NCBI GenBank assembly: GCA_964591255.1
Contig: CAZQAA010000174.1
Location: forward strand, 1-5,321
Direction: 5' to 3'
DNA length: 5,321 nt
From: CAZQAA01 sp964591255
GTDB taxonomy: Bacteria; Desulfobacterota; DSM-4660; Desulfatiglandales; Desulfatiglandaceae
Shown here: positions 1 through 5,168 of the stretch, piece after piece
Numbering within the stretch: position 1 is the stretch's first letter
How the letters are laid out: each line of letters begins with the position of its first letter
Notes under the pieces: generated by a model
What the model saw: only the letters and a program-made list of their open reading frames with translations
Told to the model about the DNA's origin: nothing
Databases searched by the model: none
Position numbers and translations under genes: made by a program

Positions 1-435
1 ATAGAGGAATGGGGGGACAATCGGATTGTTTTCAGAATACCCGGAGATATCAACAGGGGTGAGGATGTAAAACTTTATATACACACGGAGGAGGGGGACA
101 GCAACGAGGTCTTTTTTGGACTCACCTCATTTAAGTATTACATACCCTATGCGCCTTCTGATGGATATATGGTGTCATATCTGATACTATGTAATTACCA
201 TGAAGATAGTGTCCAAATCCAGGTCTATGCTGCACCCTCAGGAGCTTTTACTGTGAATCCTAAGTTGGAAACCTTACAGCCCTATCAAGTTAAATATGAA
301 AATATCAGAGAGTATGGGCTTAATGGTAATAAAAATTTTTTCTGGGTTGAGTCGGATAAAGATATTGGTGTTAGTCTGTTTACCGTGGATACACAAGATT
401 TTGAATGTGCTTATGTTCAGGGCCGAAAACATTGA
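1..435 (+). CDS. Probable surface protein, C-terminal part (IPT/TIG-like end plus beta-rich C-terminal domain), 5'-truncated
   Basis: The frame is open from base 1 to the TGA at 433-435, giving 144 visible residues; the true start lies left of the window. Residues 1-39 look like the last strands of an IPT/TIG immunoglobulin-like domain: WGDNRIVFRIP, then a Gly-containing turn, VKLYIHT, and an SNEVFF ending. IPT/TIG domains are typical of exported or surface proteins. Residues 45-144 form a second domain, starting YYIPYAPSDGY and rich in alternating hydrophobic beta-strand patterns (SYLILCNY, VQIQVYAAP, FFWVESD, IGVSLFTVD). I cannot name its family, but it resembles the mature product of the gene at 1158-1688. 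An internal ATG at 169 has no good ribosome site and would split the domain, so it is not the start. The next gene follows after 19 bases, so the two are probably co-transcribed. Function unknown; an extracytoplasmic location is inferred from the TIG-like segment. Confidence 0.75.
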   Translation: MEEWGDNRIVFRIPGDINRGEDVKLYIHTEEGDSNEVFFGLTSFKYYIPYAPSDGYMVSYLILCNYHEDSVQIQVYAAPSGAFTVNPKLETLQPYQVKYENIREYGLNGNKNFFWVESDKDIGVSLFTVDTQDFECAYVQGRKH

Positions 436-440
436 TTAAC

Positions 441-446
441 AGGAGG
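441..446 (+). promoter_or_regulatory. Shine-Dalgarno site for the 455-1066 gene
   Basis: AGGAGG lies 8 bases before the ATG at 455, in the 19-base gap after the preceding stop codon. It is a near-perfect ribosome binding site and supports this start. The short gap has no terminator, so translation of this gene probably depends on the upstream transcript. Confidence 0.75.
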
Positions 447-454
447 TTTTTTAT

Positions 455-1066
455 ATGAAAAAATCTTATATGATAATTGGCTTAAGTATTGTGTTTATTG
501 TGGCGATATTGTTTACATGTCAGGTGGCTGATTGTGCCTCCAAATCAGTAGCAGCAGAGGGGCCTGGCAAGTCCAACAACAAAGCCTTAGAGACATTAGT
601 AAGCAGGCATAATGCGATTTTGAAGGATCGGGTGAAAAAACGTGTTTCCGCGTATTGGGCTTTGTTGGTGGCGGGAGACAGCAATAAGGCCTTTGAATTT
701 GTTGAGCCTTCTGCCCAAAACAATACGAACCGACTGAGATTTGTTAATGGCATGGACCAGTTTGATTTCCTTCATTACGAGATAACAGATATAGATCTCA
801 AAACCGGTAAGGCAATCGTAAAGGTGAAGCGTGATTTCAAAATAAAACCAGGCAGCCTTCCTGTTGATATAAAGGGCGTTCTTTCTCAAACTATTGAAGA
901 CAATTGGATTGAGGTGAACGGCGAGTGGTATCTGGTATATGGAAAGCCAGAGCCGCCAATTTCTGCCTCTGGAACCAAATCTATACCACCTGTTTCCTTG
1001 CGTGGTTCTGAAGAGAAAGGAAAGGGAATCGTCATTCCTTCCAAGAAAGGGGGTGAGAACAATTAA
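455..1066 (+). CDS. Exported or membrane-anchored hypothetical protein with NTF2-like region
   Basis: This encodes 203 residues. Residues 1-28 form a signal sequence or N-terminal anchor: MKKSY, then a hydrophobic core from about 6 to 21. The cysteines at 22 and 27 do not sit in good lipoboxes (LFTC, VADC), so lipoprotein processing is doubtful. Residues about 57-163 have the layout of a small NTF2-like cone fold: an N-terminal helix pair (KRVSAYWALLVAGDSNKAFEFV), then strands ITDIDLKTGKAIVKVKRDFK and a final pair ending DNWIEVNGEWYLVY, the usual closing pattern of such domains. The tail (164-203) is rich in Pro, Gly, Ser and Lys and probably disordered. No catalytic residues can be pointed out, so a binding or scaffolding role outside the cytoplasm is more likely than an enzyme. 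It sits between two genes for beta-rich exported proteins and is probably co-transcribed at least with the one upstream. The fold is assigned by pattern only. Confidence 0.72.
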   Translation: MKKSYMIIGLSIVFIVAILFTCQVADCASKSVAAEGPGKSNNKALETLVSRHNAILKDRVKKRVSAYWALLVAGDSNKAFEFVEPSAQNNTNRLRFVNGMDQFDFLHYEITDIDLKTGKAIVKVKRDFKIKPGSLPVDIKGVLSQTIEDNWIEVNGEWYLVYGKPEPPISASGTKSIPPVSLRGSEEKGKGIVIPSKKGGENN

Positions 1067-1144
1067 TTAACAGCTTGTGTAATGGGGTTATATCTTTTTT
1101 TTTGGGGCGAGGTACGGTTTTCTGTTATGAACAAATATAATTAT

Positions 1145-1149
1145 GGAGG
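1145..1149 (+). promoter_or_regulatory. Shine-Dalgarno site deciding the start at 1158
   Basis: GGAGG lies 8 bases before the ATG at 1158. The in-frame ATG at 1143 overlaps this site and has no ribosome site of its own, and starting there would add MEVCN ahead of a textbook MKK signal peptide. The start at 1158 is therefore preferred. Confidence 0.75.
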
Positions 1150-1157
1150 TATGTAAT

Positions 1158-1688
1158 ATGAAAAAGATAAGTATGCTTTTGGTACTGGCCACCCTTTTTG
1201 GTTTTATGTCAATTCCTGCTATGGCAGGGGATCTTGCTGATAATCCGGCAGCTAACAGCATCGTGTCTGCATATAACCAAAGGACAGGAGAGGCAATGCC
1301 TCAGGCTGTGCATGGGTTTCTTTTTGATTTGGTTACAAATGCATATAGCAAAGGATGGGGAAGTATTGTTGCAATAACAAATTATGATTTGAACACTCGT
1401 ATAAGGGTTAATGGCGTATTAGTACCTAAGGATGCTACGATAGATGATGTTATATGGTTTCATGTCTATTTAAATCCGGCTGAAGTGAAGTATATAAATC
1501 CTGGTAATATGCCCTCGTCAGGTGTAGTTATTGATACTGCCCCCGCGGGTGTGGTCGGGCTGGATAATACAAACGGATGGATGTGGATATGGGGCGAAGA
1601 CAATGTATATTTTGGTGCTGGTGTCCTGATATATAATACATCCGCTACAATAACCGGTATGATATGGGAAGACGGCTGGGATTTCTAG
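1158..1688 (+). CDS. Small secreted beta-rich, tryptophan-rich protein of unknown function
   Basis: This encodes 176 residues from the ATG at 1158. Residues 1-23 are a classic Sec signal peptide (MKKISM, hydrophobic core, then IPAMA), with likely signal peptidase I cleavage after Ala23. The mature protein is about 153 residues, has no cysteine, and carries seven tryptophans (67, 100, 141, 143, 145, 170, 174) and the aromatic end WEDGWDF. Strand-like runs include GWGSIVAITNYD (66-77), VIWFHVYLNP (98-107), GWMWIWGEDN (140-149) and GAGVLIYNTS (153-162). The order of these motifs parallels the C-terminal domain encoded at 133-435. I do not recognise a named family. It is the last gene before a strong terminator and lies 91 bases after the previous stop. 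No convincing promoter is seen in that gap, so it is probably the distal gene of the same unit. A periplasmic or surface location is inferred from the signal peptide. Confidence 0.8.
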   Translation: MKKISMLLVLATLFGFMSIPAMAGDLADNPAANSIVSAYNQRTGEAMPQAVHGFLFDLVTNAYSKGWGSIVAITNYDLNTRIRVNGVLVPKDATIDDVIWFHVYLNPAEVKYINPGNMPSSGVVIDTAPAGVVGLDNTNGWMWIWGEDNVYFGAGVLIYNTSATITGMIWEDGWDF

Positions 1689-1712
1689 AACATAGCCCTT
1701 ATATAGCTTTAT

Positions 1713-1752
1713 AATGAAAGAGGTGGAGAATCTTCTCCACCTCTTTCATTTT
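1713..1752 (+). terminator. Intrinsic terminator after the 1158-1688 gene
   Basis: Bases 1713-1730 are perfectly complementary to 1733-1750 (18 pairs around a TC dinucleotide; in practice a loop of four or more bases). The GC-rich core is GAGGTGGAG/CTCCACCTC, and the 3' side ends in TTTT at 1749-1752. It lies 24 bases after the stop codon and ends the first transcription unit. The A-rich 5' side could let it work weakly on the other strand too, but no gene arrives from that side. Confidence 0.9.
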
Positions 1753-1794
1753 GTCCTCTCCAGTAGATGTAGCCGCCTTGTTGTTTTTATCCTG

Positions 1795-1835
1795 TGTAAC
1801 TGTTACTACAGTTATATCCGTAAAAAATACGGATA
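1795..1835. repeat. Two adjacent small inverted repeats
   Basis: The first is TAACTG (1797-1802) facing CAGTTA (1809-1814) across six bases; it overlaps GTAAC-T-GTTAC (1796-1806). The second is TATCCGTA (1815-1822) facing TACGGATA (1828-1835) around an A5 loop, an 8-bp stem. Only A/T-rich sequence follows, without a T run, so this is not a convincing terminator. The ten bases at 1795-1804 (TGTAACTGTT) also occur exactly in the spacer of the promoter-like element at 5014-5023, which makes a regulator site possible but unproven. Confidence 0.5.
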
Positions 1836-1870
1836 ATATAATTTGCAGCCAGCCATATTTAAATTAACAC

Positions 1871-1910
1871 AAAAATCTTGACACTATCTTTGTAACTTTT
1901 TAGTTTTATT
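1871..1910 (+). promoter_or_regulatory. Promoter-like element, copy 1 (upstream of the O-acetyltransferase cassette)
   Basis: A consensus -35 box TTGACA (1878-1883) is followed by exactly 17 bases and TAGTTT (1901-1906) as a weak -10. Bases 1878-1910 match 5001-5033 at 30 of 33 positions with no gap; the boxes, the spacer length, TTTGTAACT and the downstream TAGTTTTATT are all kept. An AAAATC stretch just upstream also recurs, with one base of slippage. Conservation at two separate upstream regions argues for a real control element. If it is a sigma-70-type promoter, transcription would start near 1913 and leave a leader of about 240 bases before the UUG start at 2153. Confidence 0.62.
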
Positions 1911-1999
1911 CAAAACTCTGGATTGAATGGTGCTATTTCTTGCAACTTTAGATTTATGGGATGGTTTTTTAATATGCCTGTCCAAAATCAATAAGGCTG

Positions 2000-2011
2000 A
2001 TAACTAGTTAT
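2000..2011. repeat. 12-bp perfect palindrome in the leader
   Basis: ATAACTAGTTAT is self-complementary over 12 bases and lies about 90 bases after the predicted transcription start. It could bind a dimeric regulator, but a palindrome of this size also arises by chance in AT-rich DNA. Confidence 0.3.
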
Positions 2012-2140
2012 AAGAAAGCATTTGATTGAATAAACATCAGATTTAGCTCATAGTTAGAATTTTCAAAGCCTTTCACATCCATCATAAATATCTCTATAAA
2101 TTTTGTTTAATTTTTTTATCAAGATGCGGTGAGTTCCGTA

Positions 2141-2146
2141 GAGGGG
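2141..2146 (+). promoter_or_regulatory. Shine-Dalgarno site supporting a UUG start at 2153
   Basis: GAGGGG lies 6 bases before TTG at 2153. The in-frame codon at 2147-2149 is TAG, so the gene cannot start further upstream. The family's N-terminal pattern (VFSSxxFLFxFLP) begins directly after this TTG, which fixes the start. Confidence 0.75.
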
Positions 2147-2152
2147 TAGCTT

Positions 2153-3598
2153 TTGGTTTTTAGCTCTGTCATATTTCTATTCTATTTCCTGCCCACAGTA
2201 TTACTTTTATATTATCTCGTTCCCATGAGGAACATTGTGCTTCTGATTTCAAGTCTCTTCTTTTATGCCTGGGGAGAAACCTGTTTTGTGTTTTTACTGA
2301 TTTTTTCCATTGGTATTAATTATATTTTCGGCTTGCTTATAGCCAGGTATTCCGAACAAAAAAGGCGTCGTGTTTTTTTATTATCGGGAATTATCATCAA
2401 CCTGTGTTTGATAGGATTCTACAAATATGCAGGCTTTATCGTTGAGACCCTTAACTGGAGCCTTCTCAAGTTAAATTGTTCGCCAATCCTGTTTGATCCA
2501 GTTCACCTTCCCTTGGGGATATCATTTTTTACTTTCCAGGCTATGTCATATCTGGTCGATGTATACAGGCGAGTTTCACCGGCAGAGAAAAACCCTTTAA
2601 ATCTGGGACTTTATATCTCAATGTTCCCGCAGCTCGTTGCAGGACCGATTGTACGGTTTCATGAAATATCAGAGCAGTTACATAGACGAGAGCACAGTGC
2701 AGGAGATTTTGCAACCGGTGTCCGGCGATTTATTGTTGGGTTAGGACAGAAGATGCTCATCGCAAACAGCCTTGCGGTACCTGCTGATGGGATATTCGCA
2801 ATTCCTGCAGGCGGGCTTAACTGTGCCCTGGCATGGTTGGGCATTATCTCATATACACTGCAGATATATTATGATTTTGCCGGCTATTCCAACATGGCTA
2901 TAGGGCTTGGATATATGTTCGGTTTCCGGTTTCCCGAAAATTTCAATTATCCATATGTTTCCCAGTCAATACGGGAATTCTGGAAAAGGTGGCATATGTC
3001 CCTGTCTTCCTGGTTCCGGGATTATCTGTATATTCCATTAGGGGGGAACAGAAAGGGCCCTTATCGGACATATTTCAATCTGGTGGTAGTGTTTTTTCTC
3101 TGTGGACTATGGCATGGGGCCAGCTGGACTTTCGTTTTCTGGGGACTTTTCCACGGGACCTTTCTCGTTCTTGAAAGGCTGGGTCTGGAAAGGAGGATTA
3201 GGTCTATATGGAGACCTGTAGGCCATATTTATGCAATACTCGTTATTATGACAGGATGGGTCTTTTTTCGTAGCGATAGTTTTGGATACGCATGGAAGTT
3301 TTTGGGTGCTATGCTGGGTTTTGCCCAGAAGACCGGGGCCATCTATTCCATAAGCCAATATCTTTCAGGGGAGGTTATAATCTGCCTGGCTGTGGGAATA
3401 GCCGGTTCGTGGCCAACTGTCCCGGCCATCAAAAAGTTGATCATGGAGTTTAAAATGCCCCAGTCTCTGGGTCTCGGCATACATTACCGGTTACTAATGT
3501 TGGGTCTTGAGATGCTGGTCTTTGCAGGAATTATGATCACAGTGGCCATGAGCCTGGCTGCCAAGACACATAACCCTTTTATATATTTCAGATTTTGA
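2153..3598 (+). CDS. AlgI-family MBOAT membrane O-acyltransferase
   Basis: This encodes 481 residues, a normal length for AlgI-type MBOAT proteins. They are polytopic inner-membrane enzymes that take acetyl groups, most likely from acetyl-CoA, and pass them across the membrane to a periplasmic partner for O-acetylation of a glycan. Hallmarks visible here are the start VFSSVIFLFYFLP, LPLGISFFTFQAMSYLVDVYRR (119-140), FPQLVAGPIVR (158-168) and DFAGYSNMAIGLGYMFGF (241-258). They continue with FWKRWHMSLSSWFRDYLYIP (276-295) followed by LGGNRKG, and CGLWHGASWTFVFWGLFHG (317-335). His281 and the family's catalytic-type His321 (in WHGASW) are both present. The C-terminus FIYFRF is typical of AlgI. 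Many hydrophobic segments span the protein. It starts with TTG, which usually lowers translation. The SGNH partner follows after 96 bases with no strong terminator between. The glycan substrate cannot be read from the sequence; alginate itself is not implied. Confidence 0.95.
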   Translation: MVFSSVIFLFYFLPTVLLLYYLVPMRNIVLLISSLFFYAWGETCFVFLLIFSIGINYIFGLLIARYSEQKRRRVFLLSGIIINLCLIGFYKYAGFIVETLNWSLLKLNCSPILFDPVHLPLGISFFTFQAMSYLVDVYRRVSPAEKNPLNLGLYISMFPQLVAGPIVRFHEISEQLHRREHSAGDFATGVRRFIVGLGQKMLIANSLAVPADGIFAIPAGGLNCALAWLGIISYTLQIYYDFAGYSNMAIGLGYMFGFRFPENFNYPYVSQSIREFWKRWHMSLSSWFRDYLYIPLGGNRKGPYRTYFNLVVVFFLCGLWHGASWTFVFWGLFHGTFLVLERLGLERRIRSIWRPVGHIYAILVIMTGWVFFRSDSFGYAWKFLGAMLGFAQKTGAIYSISQYLSGEVIICLAVGIAGSWPTVPAIKKLIMEFKMPQSLGLGIHYRLLMLGLEMLVFAGIMITVAMSLAAKTHNPFIYFRF

Positions 3599-3680
3599 TC
3601 AAAGGCTTAAACTTTTTTATCCTGGATCTGATTGTTAAAATATCCATGCTCCATCTGAATGTTGAACTGGTGCGGTTTTA

Positions 3681-3688
3681 AAGGAAGG
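3681..3688 (+). promoter_or_regulatory. Shine-Dalgarno site deciding the start at 3695
   Basis: AAGGAAGG ends 6 bases before ATG 3695. The upstream in-frame ATG at 3659 has no such site, and its extra 12 residues precede the natural N-terminal anchor, so 3695 is the better start. Confidence 0.65.
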
Positions 3689-3694
3689 CGATTT

Positions 3695-4861
3695 ATGGAA
3701 GGCTATGGAAAAGGAAATACGATTTACGACAAACTGCTAATCGCCATATTTGTGGTATGTATTTCCCTGCCGCTTGGCTCTGGTATGATTGGAGTGGGGC
3801 AAAGCCGGGCGAATATCGAGAGGCGGAAGTTGGCCGATCGTCCGCAATGGCCAAAGAACCTGGATGACCTTAAAATTTTTCCGAAACACTTTGATGATTA
3901 TGTCAACGACCGGTTTGGTCTCAGAGAACCCCTTTTGTATGCATATGGCTGGCTGAAGTGGCGATTAGAGCTTCAGGTGAATGATAAAGTGCTGCGGGGA
4001 AAGGATGGATGGCTTTTTCTGGCAAGGCATAACAATGTGTTGGCCCAATATCGGGGTATATGCAGATTCAGTAAACAGGAACTTCGGAAATGGGTGGATG
4101 CCATGGTATTGCGCAAACGATGGCTTGCGGATCGCGGTATTCAATTTATAGTCGTAATTCCTCCCAACAAGCATACTGTTTATCCGGAAAAACTTCCCGA
4201 TTGTATTGGCCCTGTAGTGGGGCCTACACCTATGGACCAGTTGGCTGCATATATTCACAAGTCCGGCGAGCTGGATCTTGTTGATTTGCGAAAGCCGGTC
4301 AGGGAGGCAAAAAAAAAGGGGAGGGTTTTTTTCAAGACAGATTCCCATTGGAACGATCTGGGAGGGTTTGCAGGATATCGGGAGGTCATGAAGAGAATAA
4401 GGGCATATTTTCCCCGCGTGAAATCCCTGGAGATGAAAAATTTCAACCTGAAGATGAAGCCATGGAAAGGGGACTTGGTCAAAATGCTTCACCTGCCGGA
4501 TAATGTAGTACATGAGATGGCGCCATTTTTGATCCCGAAATTTGCCAGCCATGTTCGCCGGTGCAAAAGTATCCATGAGAAGAAACGGCGCGGGATGATA
4601 CGTTATTATTTTGAGACAGATTGTCCACAATTACCCCGCGTACTTATTTTCCATGATTCCTTCATATGGGGGATGTGCAAATTCATCAAAGAGAGTGTGG
4701 GGCGGACAGTCCTTGTTCATCATTCGGGGCTTGGATTTGATACCAAGGTAGTAGAGAAAGAAAAGCCTGATATCGTCATCTATGAGGTGGTTGAACGGGG
4801 TGTAAAGCATGATATCAAAGTGCCTTTTTCACCTGATAAAAATAGGATTGCTATAAGGTGA
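3695..4861 (+). CDS. AlgJ/AlgX-like SGNH O-acetyltransferase, membrane-anchored periplasmic partner
   Basis: This encodes 388 residues, close to AlgJ length. Residues about 12-30 (DKLLIAIFVVCISLPLG) form one membrane anchor; the rest should be periplasmic. Family marks are NDRFGLRE (71-78), LRGKDGWLFL (100-109), IPPNKHTVYPEKLP (155-168), KTDSHWND (214-221), HDSF (320-323) and KPDIVIYEVVER (357-368). In the AlgJ/AlgX/DHHW type of SGNH enzyme, the Asp and His of the TDSHW block and the Ser of the later xDSF block form the catalytic triad: here Asp216, His218 and Ser322. The residue before DSF is His where many relatives have Gly, but the triad is complete. It lies just downstream of the AlgI-like gene, the usual arrangement of a two-component O-acetylation system: the MBOAT protein supplies acetyl and this protein places it on the polymer. 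No strong terminator is seen after it. Starting at ATG 3659 would add 12 residues. Confidence 0.9.
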   Translation: MEGYGKGNTIYDKLLIAIFVVCISLPLGSGMIGVGQSRANIERRKLADRPQWPKNLDDLKIFPKHFDDYVNDRFGLREPLLYAYGWLKWRLELQVNDKVLRGKDGWLFLARHNNVLAQYRGICRFSKQELRKWVDAMVLRKRWLADRGIQFIVVIPPNKHTVYPEKLPDCIGPVVGPTPMDQLAAYIHKSGELDLVDLRKPVREAKKKGRVFFKTDSHWNDLGGFAGYREVMKRIRAYFPRVKSLEMKNFNLKMKPWKGDLVKMLHLPDNVVHEMAPFLIPKFASHVRRCKSIHEKKRRGMIRYYFETDCPQLPRVLIFHDSFIWGMCKFIKESVGRTVLVHHSGLGFDTKVVEKEKPDIVIYEVVERGVKHDIKVPFSPDKNRIAIR

Positions 4862-4979
4862 GAAAAAATATTTTTGTCTTATGATTATAAATCAGTCCTA
4901 ATACTTTTTCCGCTACAGATATATATGTTCCAACTGTGAAATGATTCCTTTTGTTATTGAAGGTGATTTATGAGGGCAC

Positions 4980-4991
4980 CTGATATATCAG
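4980..4991. promoter_or_regulatory. 12-bp perfect palindrome next to the -35 box, possible operator
   Basis: CTGATATATCAG is fully self-complementary. It ends 9 bases before the TTGACA at 5001, so its centre is about 50 bases upstream of the predicted start site, a common place for an activator dimer. Copy 1 of the promoter element has no matching palindrome at the same position, so any regulation through it would be specific to this copy. Confidence 0.35.
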
Positions 4992-5033
4992 ACAAAATCC
5001 TTGACACTGTTTTTGTAACTGTTTAGTTTTATT
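4991..5033 (+). promoter_or_regulatory. Promoter-like element, copy 2 (upstream of the epimerase gene)
   Basis: TTGACA (5001-5006), exactly 17 bases, then TAGTTT (5024-5029). Bases 5001-5033 align without gaps to 1878-1910 with three differences, all in the spacer (5009, 5011, 5021). A sigma-70-type promoter here would start near 5036 and give a leader of about 130 bases before ATG 5169. The element could instead be, or also contain, a binding site for a shared regulator, since the conserved TTTGTAACT lies inside the spacer. Confidence 0.62.
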
Positions 5034-5054
5034 GTCTTACTAAGGGAATATTAG

Positions 5055-5071
5055 GAAGGACGACCGCCTTC
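5055..5071 (+). other. Small leader hairpin
   Basis: GAAGG (5055-5059) pairs with CCTTC (5067-5071) around a seven-base loop, about 20 bases after the predicted transcription start. The stem is only 5 bp. It may shield the 5' end of the mRNA or have no role. Confidence 0.25.
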
Positions 5072-5156
5072 GAATGAAGATGGGAGGTAGATATTGTGTG
5101 CATGGCAAAGGCGTAAACAAAAAGAATAATATGCCCTGAAGTGAGCTATTACAAAT

Positions 5157-5165
5157 GGAGGGAGG
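5157..5165 (+). promoter_or_regulatory. Shine-Dalgarno site for the 5169 gene
   Basis: GGAGGGAGG contains two overlapping GGAGG cores, ending 7 and 3 bases before the ATG at 5169. The farther core has the normal spacing. This is a strong site and supports the start. Confidence 0.7.
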
Positions 5166-5168
5166 ATA

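Larger units (their letters stand above)
1753..2152. other. 400-bp non-coding region upstream of the O-acetylation cassette
   Basis: No supported coding region lies on either strand. The stretch is AT-rich and holds, in order, a pair of small inverted repeats (1795-1835), a promoter-like element shared with 4991-5033, and a long presumed 5' leader (about 1913-2152) with a 12-bp palindrome at 2000-2011. Apart from the ribosome site at 2141-2146, nothing in the leader matches a riboswitch class that I can recognise. Confidence 0.6.
4862..5168. other. 307-bp intergenic region before the epimerase gene
   Basis: No gene is supported here. After the stop there is only an AT-only palindrome, AAAAATATTTTT (4864-4875), which is too weak to call a terminator. 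The second half holds a 12-bp palindrome (4980-4991), the second promoter-like element (4991-5033) and a leader of about 130 bases with a small hairpin (5055-5071), a spare ribosome-site-like sequence (5082-5088) and the true ribosome site (5157-5165). Confidence 0.6.

Noticed and set aside
515..537. Possible lipobox in the 455-1066 protein
   Set aside because: LFTC and VADC have unfavourable residues before the cysteine (Thr, Asp), so a lipoprotein call is not supported.
596..889. Minus-strand open frames opposite the NTF2-like gene
   Set aside because: They are antisense to a gene with a strong ribosome site and signal sequence; the translations look random.
1095..1103. Run of nine T after the 455-1066 gene as a terminator
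   Set aside because: No stem of useful strength precedes it, so it is only a homopolymer tract.
1136..1141. Perfect TATAAT before the 1158 gene
   Set aside because: A start about 6 bases downstream would begin the mRNA in or next to the ribosome site at 1145-1149, and there is no -35 box at proper spacing.
1928..1943. Sigma-54-like TGGTGC...TTGC in the MBOAT leader
   Set aside because: Again one base too long between the GG and GC blocks, with a poor -24 box.
3599..3626. AAAG...CTTTTTT after the MBOAT gene as a terminator
   Set aside because: The possible stem is only about 4 AT-rich pairs; read-through into the SGNH gene is more likely.
3965..4630. 221-codon open frame on the minus strand
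   Set aside because: It lies fully antisense inside the SGNH acetyltransferase gene, whose family motifs are clear. The antisense protein shows no recognisable domain and no ribosome site was found.
4970..5026. 18-codon frame ending inside promoter copy 2
   Set aside because: Its ribosome site is weak (AAGGTG with short spacing). Part of the frame is the repeated element, whose first copy has an in-frame stop close upstream, so the repeat is conserved as DNA rather than as protein.
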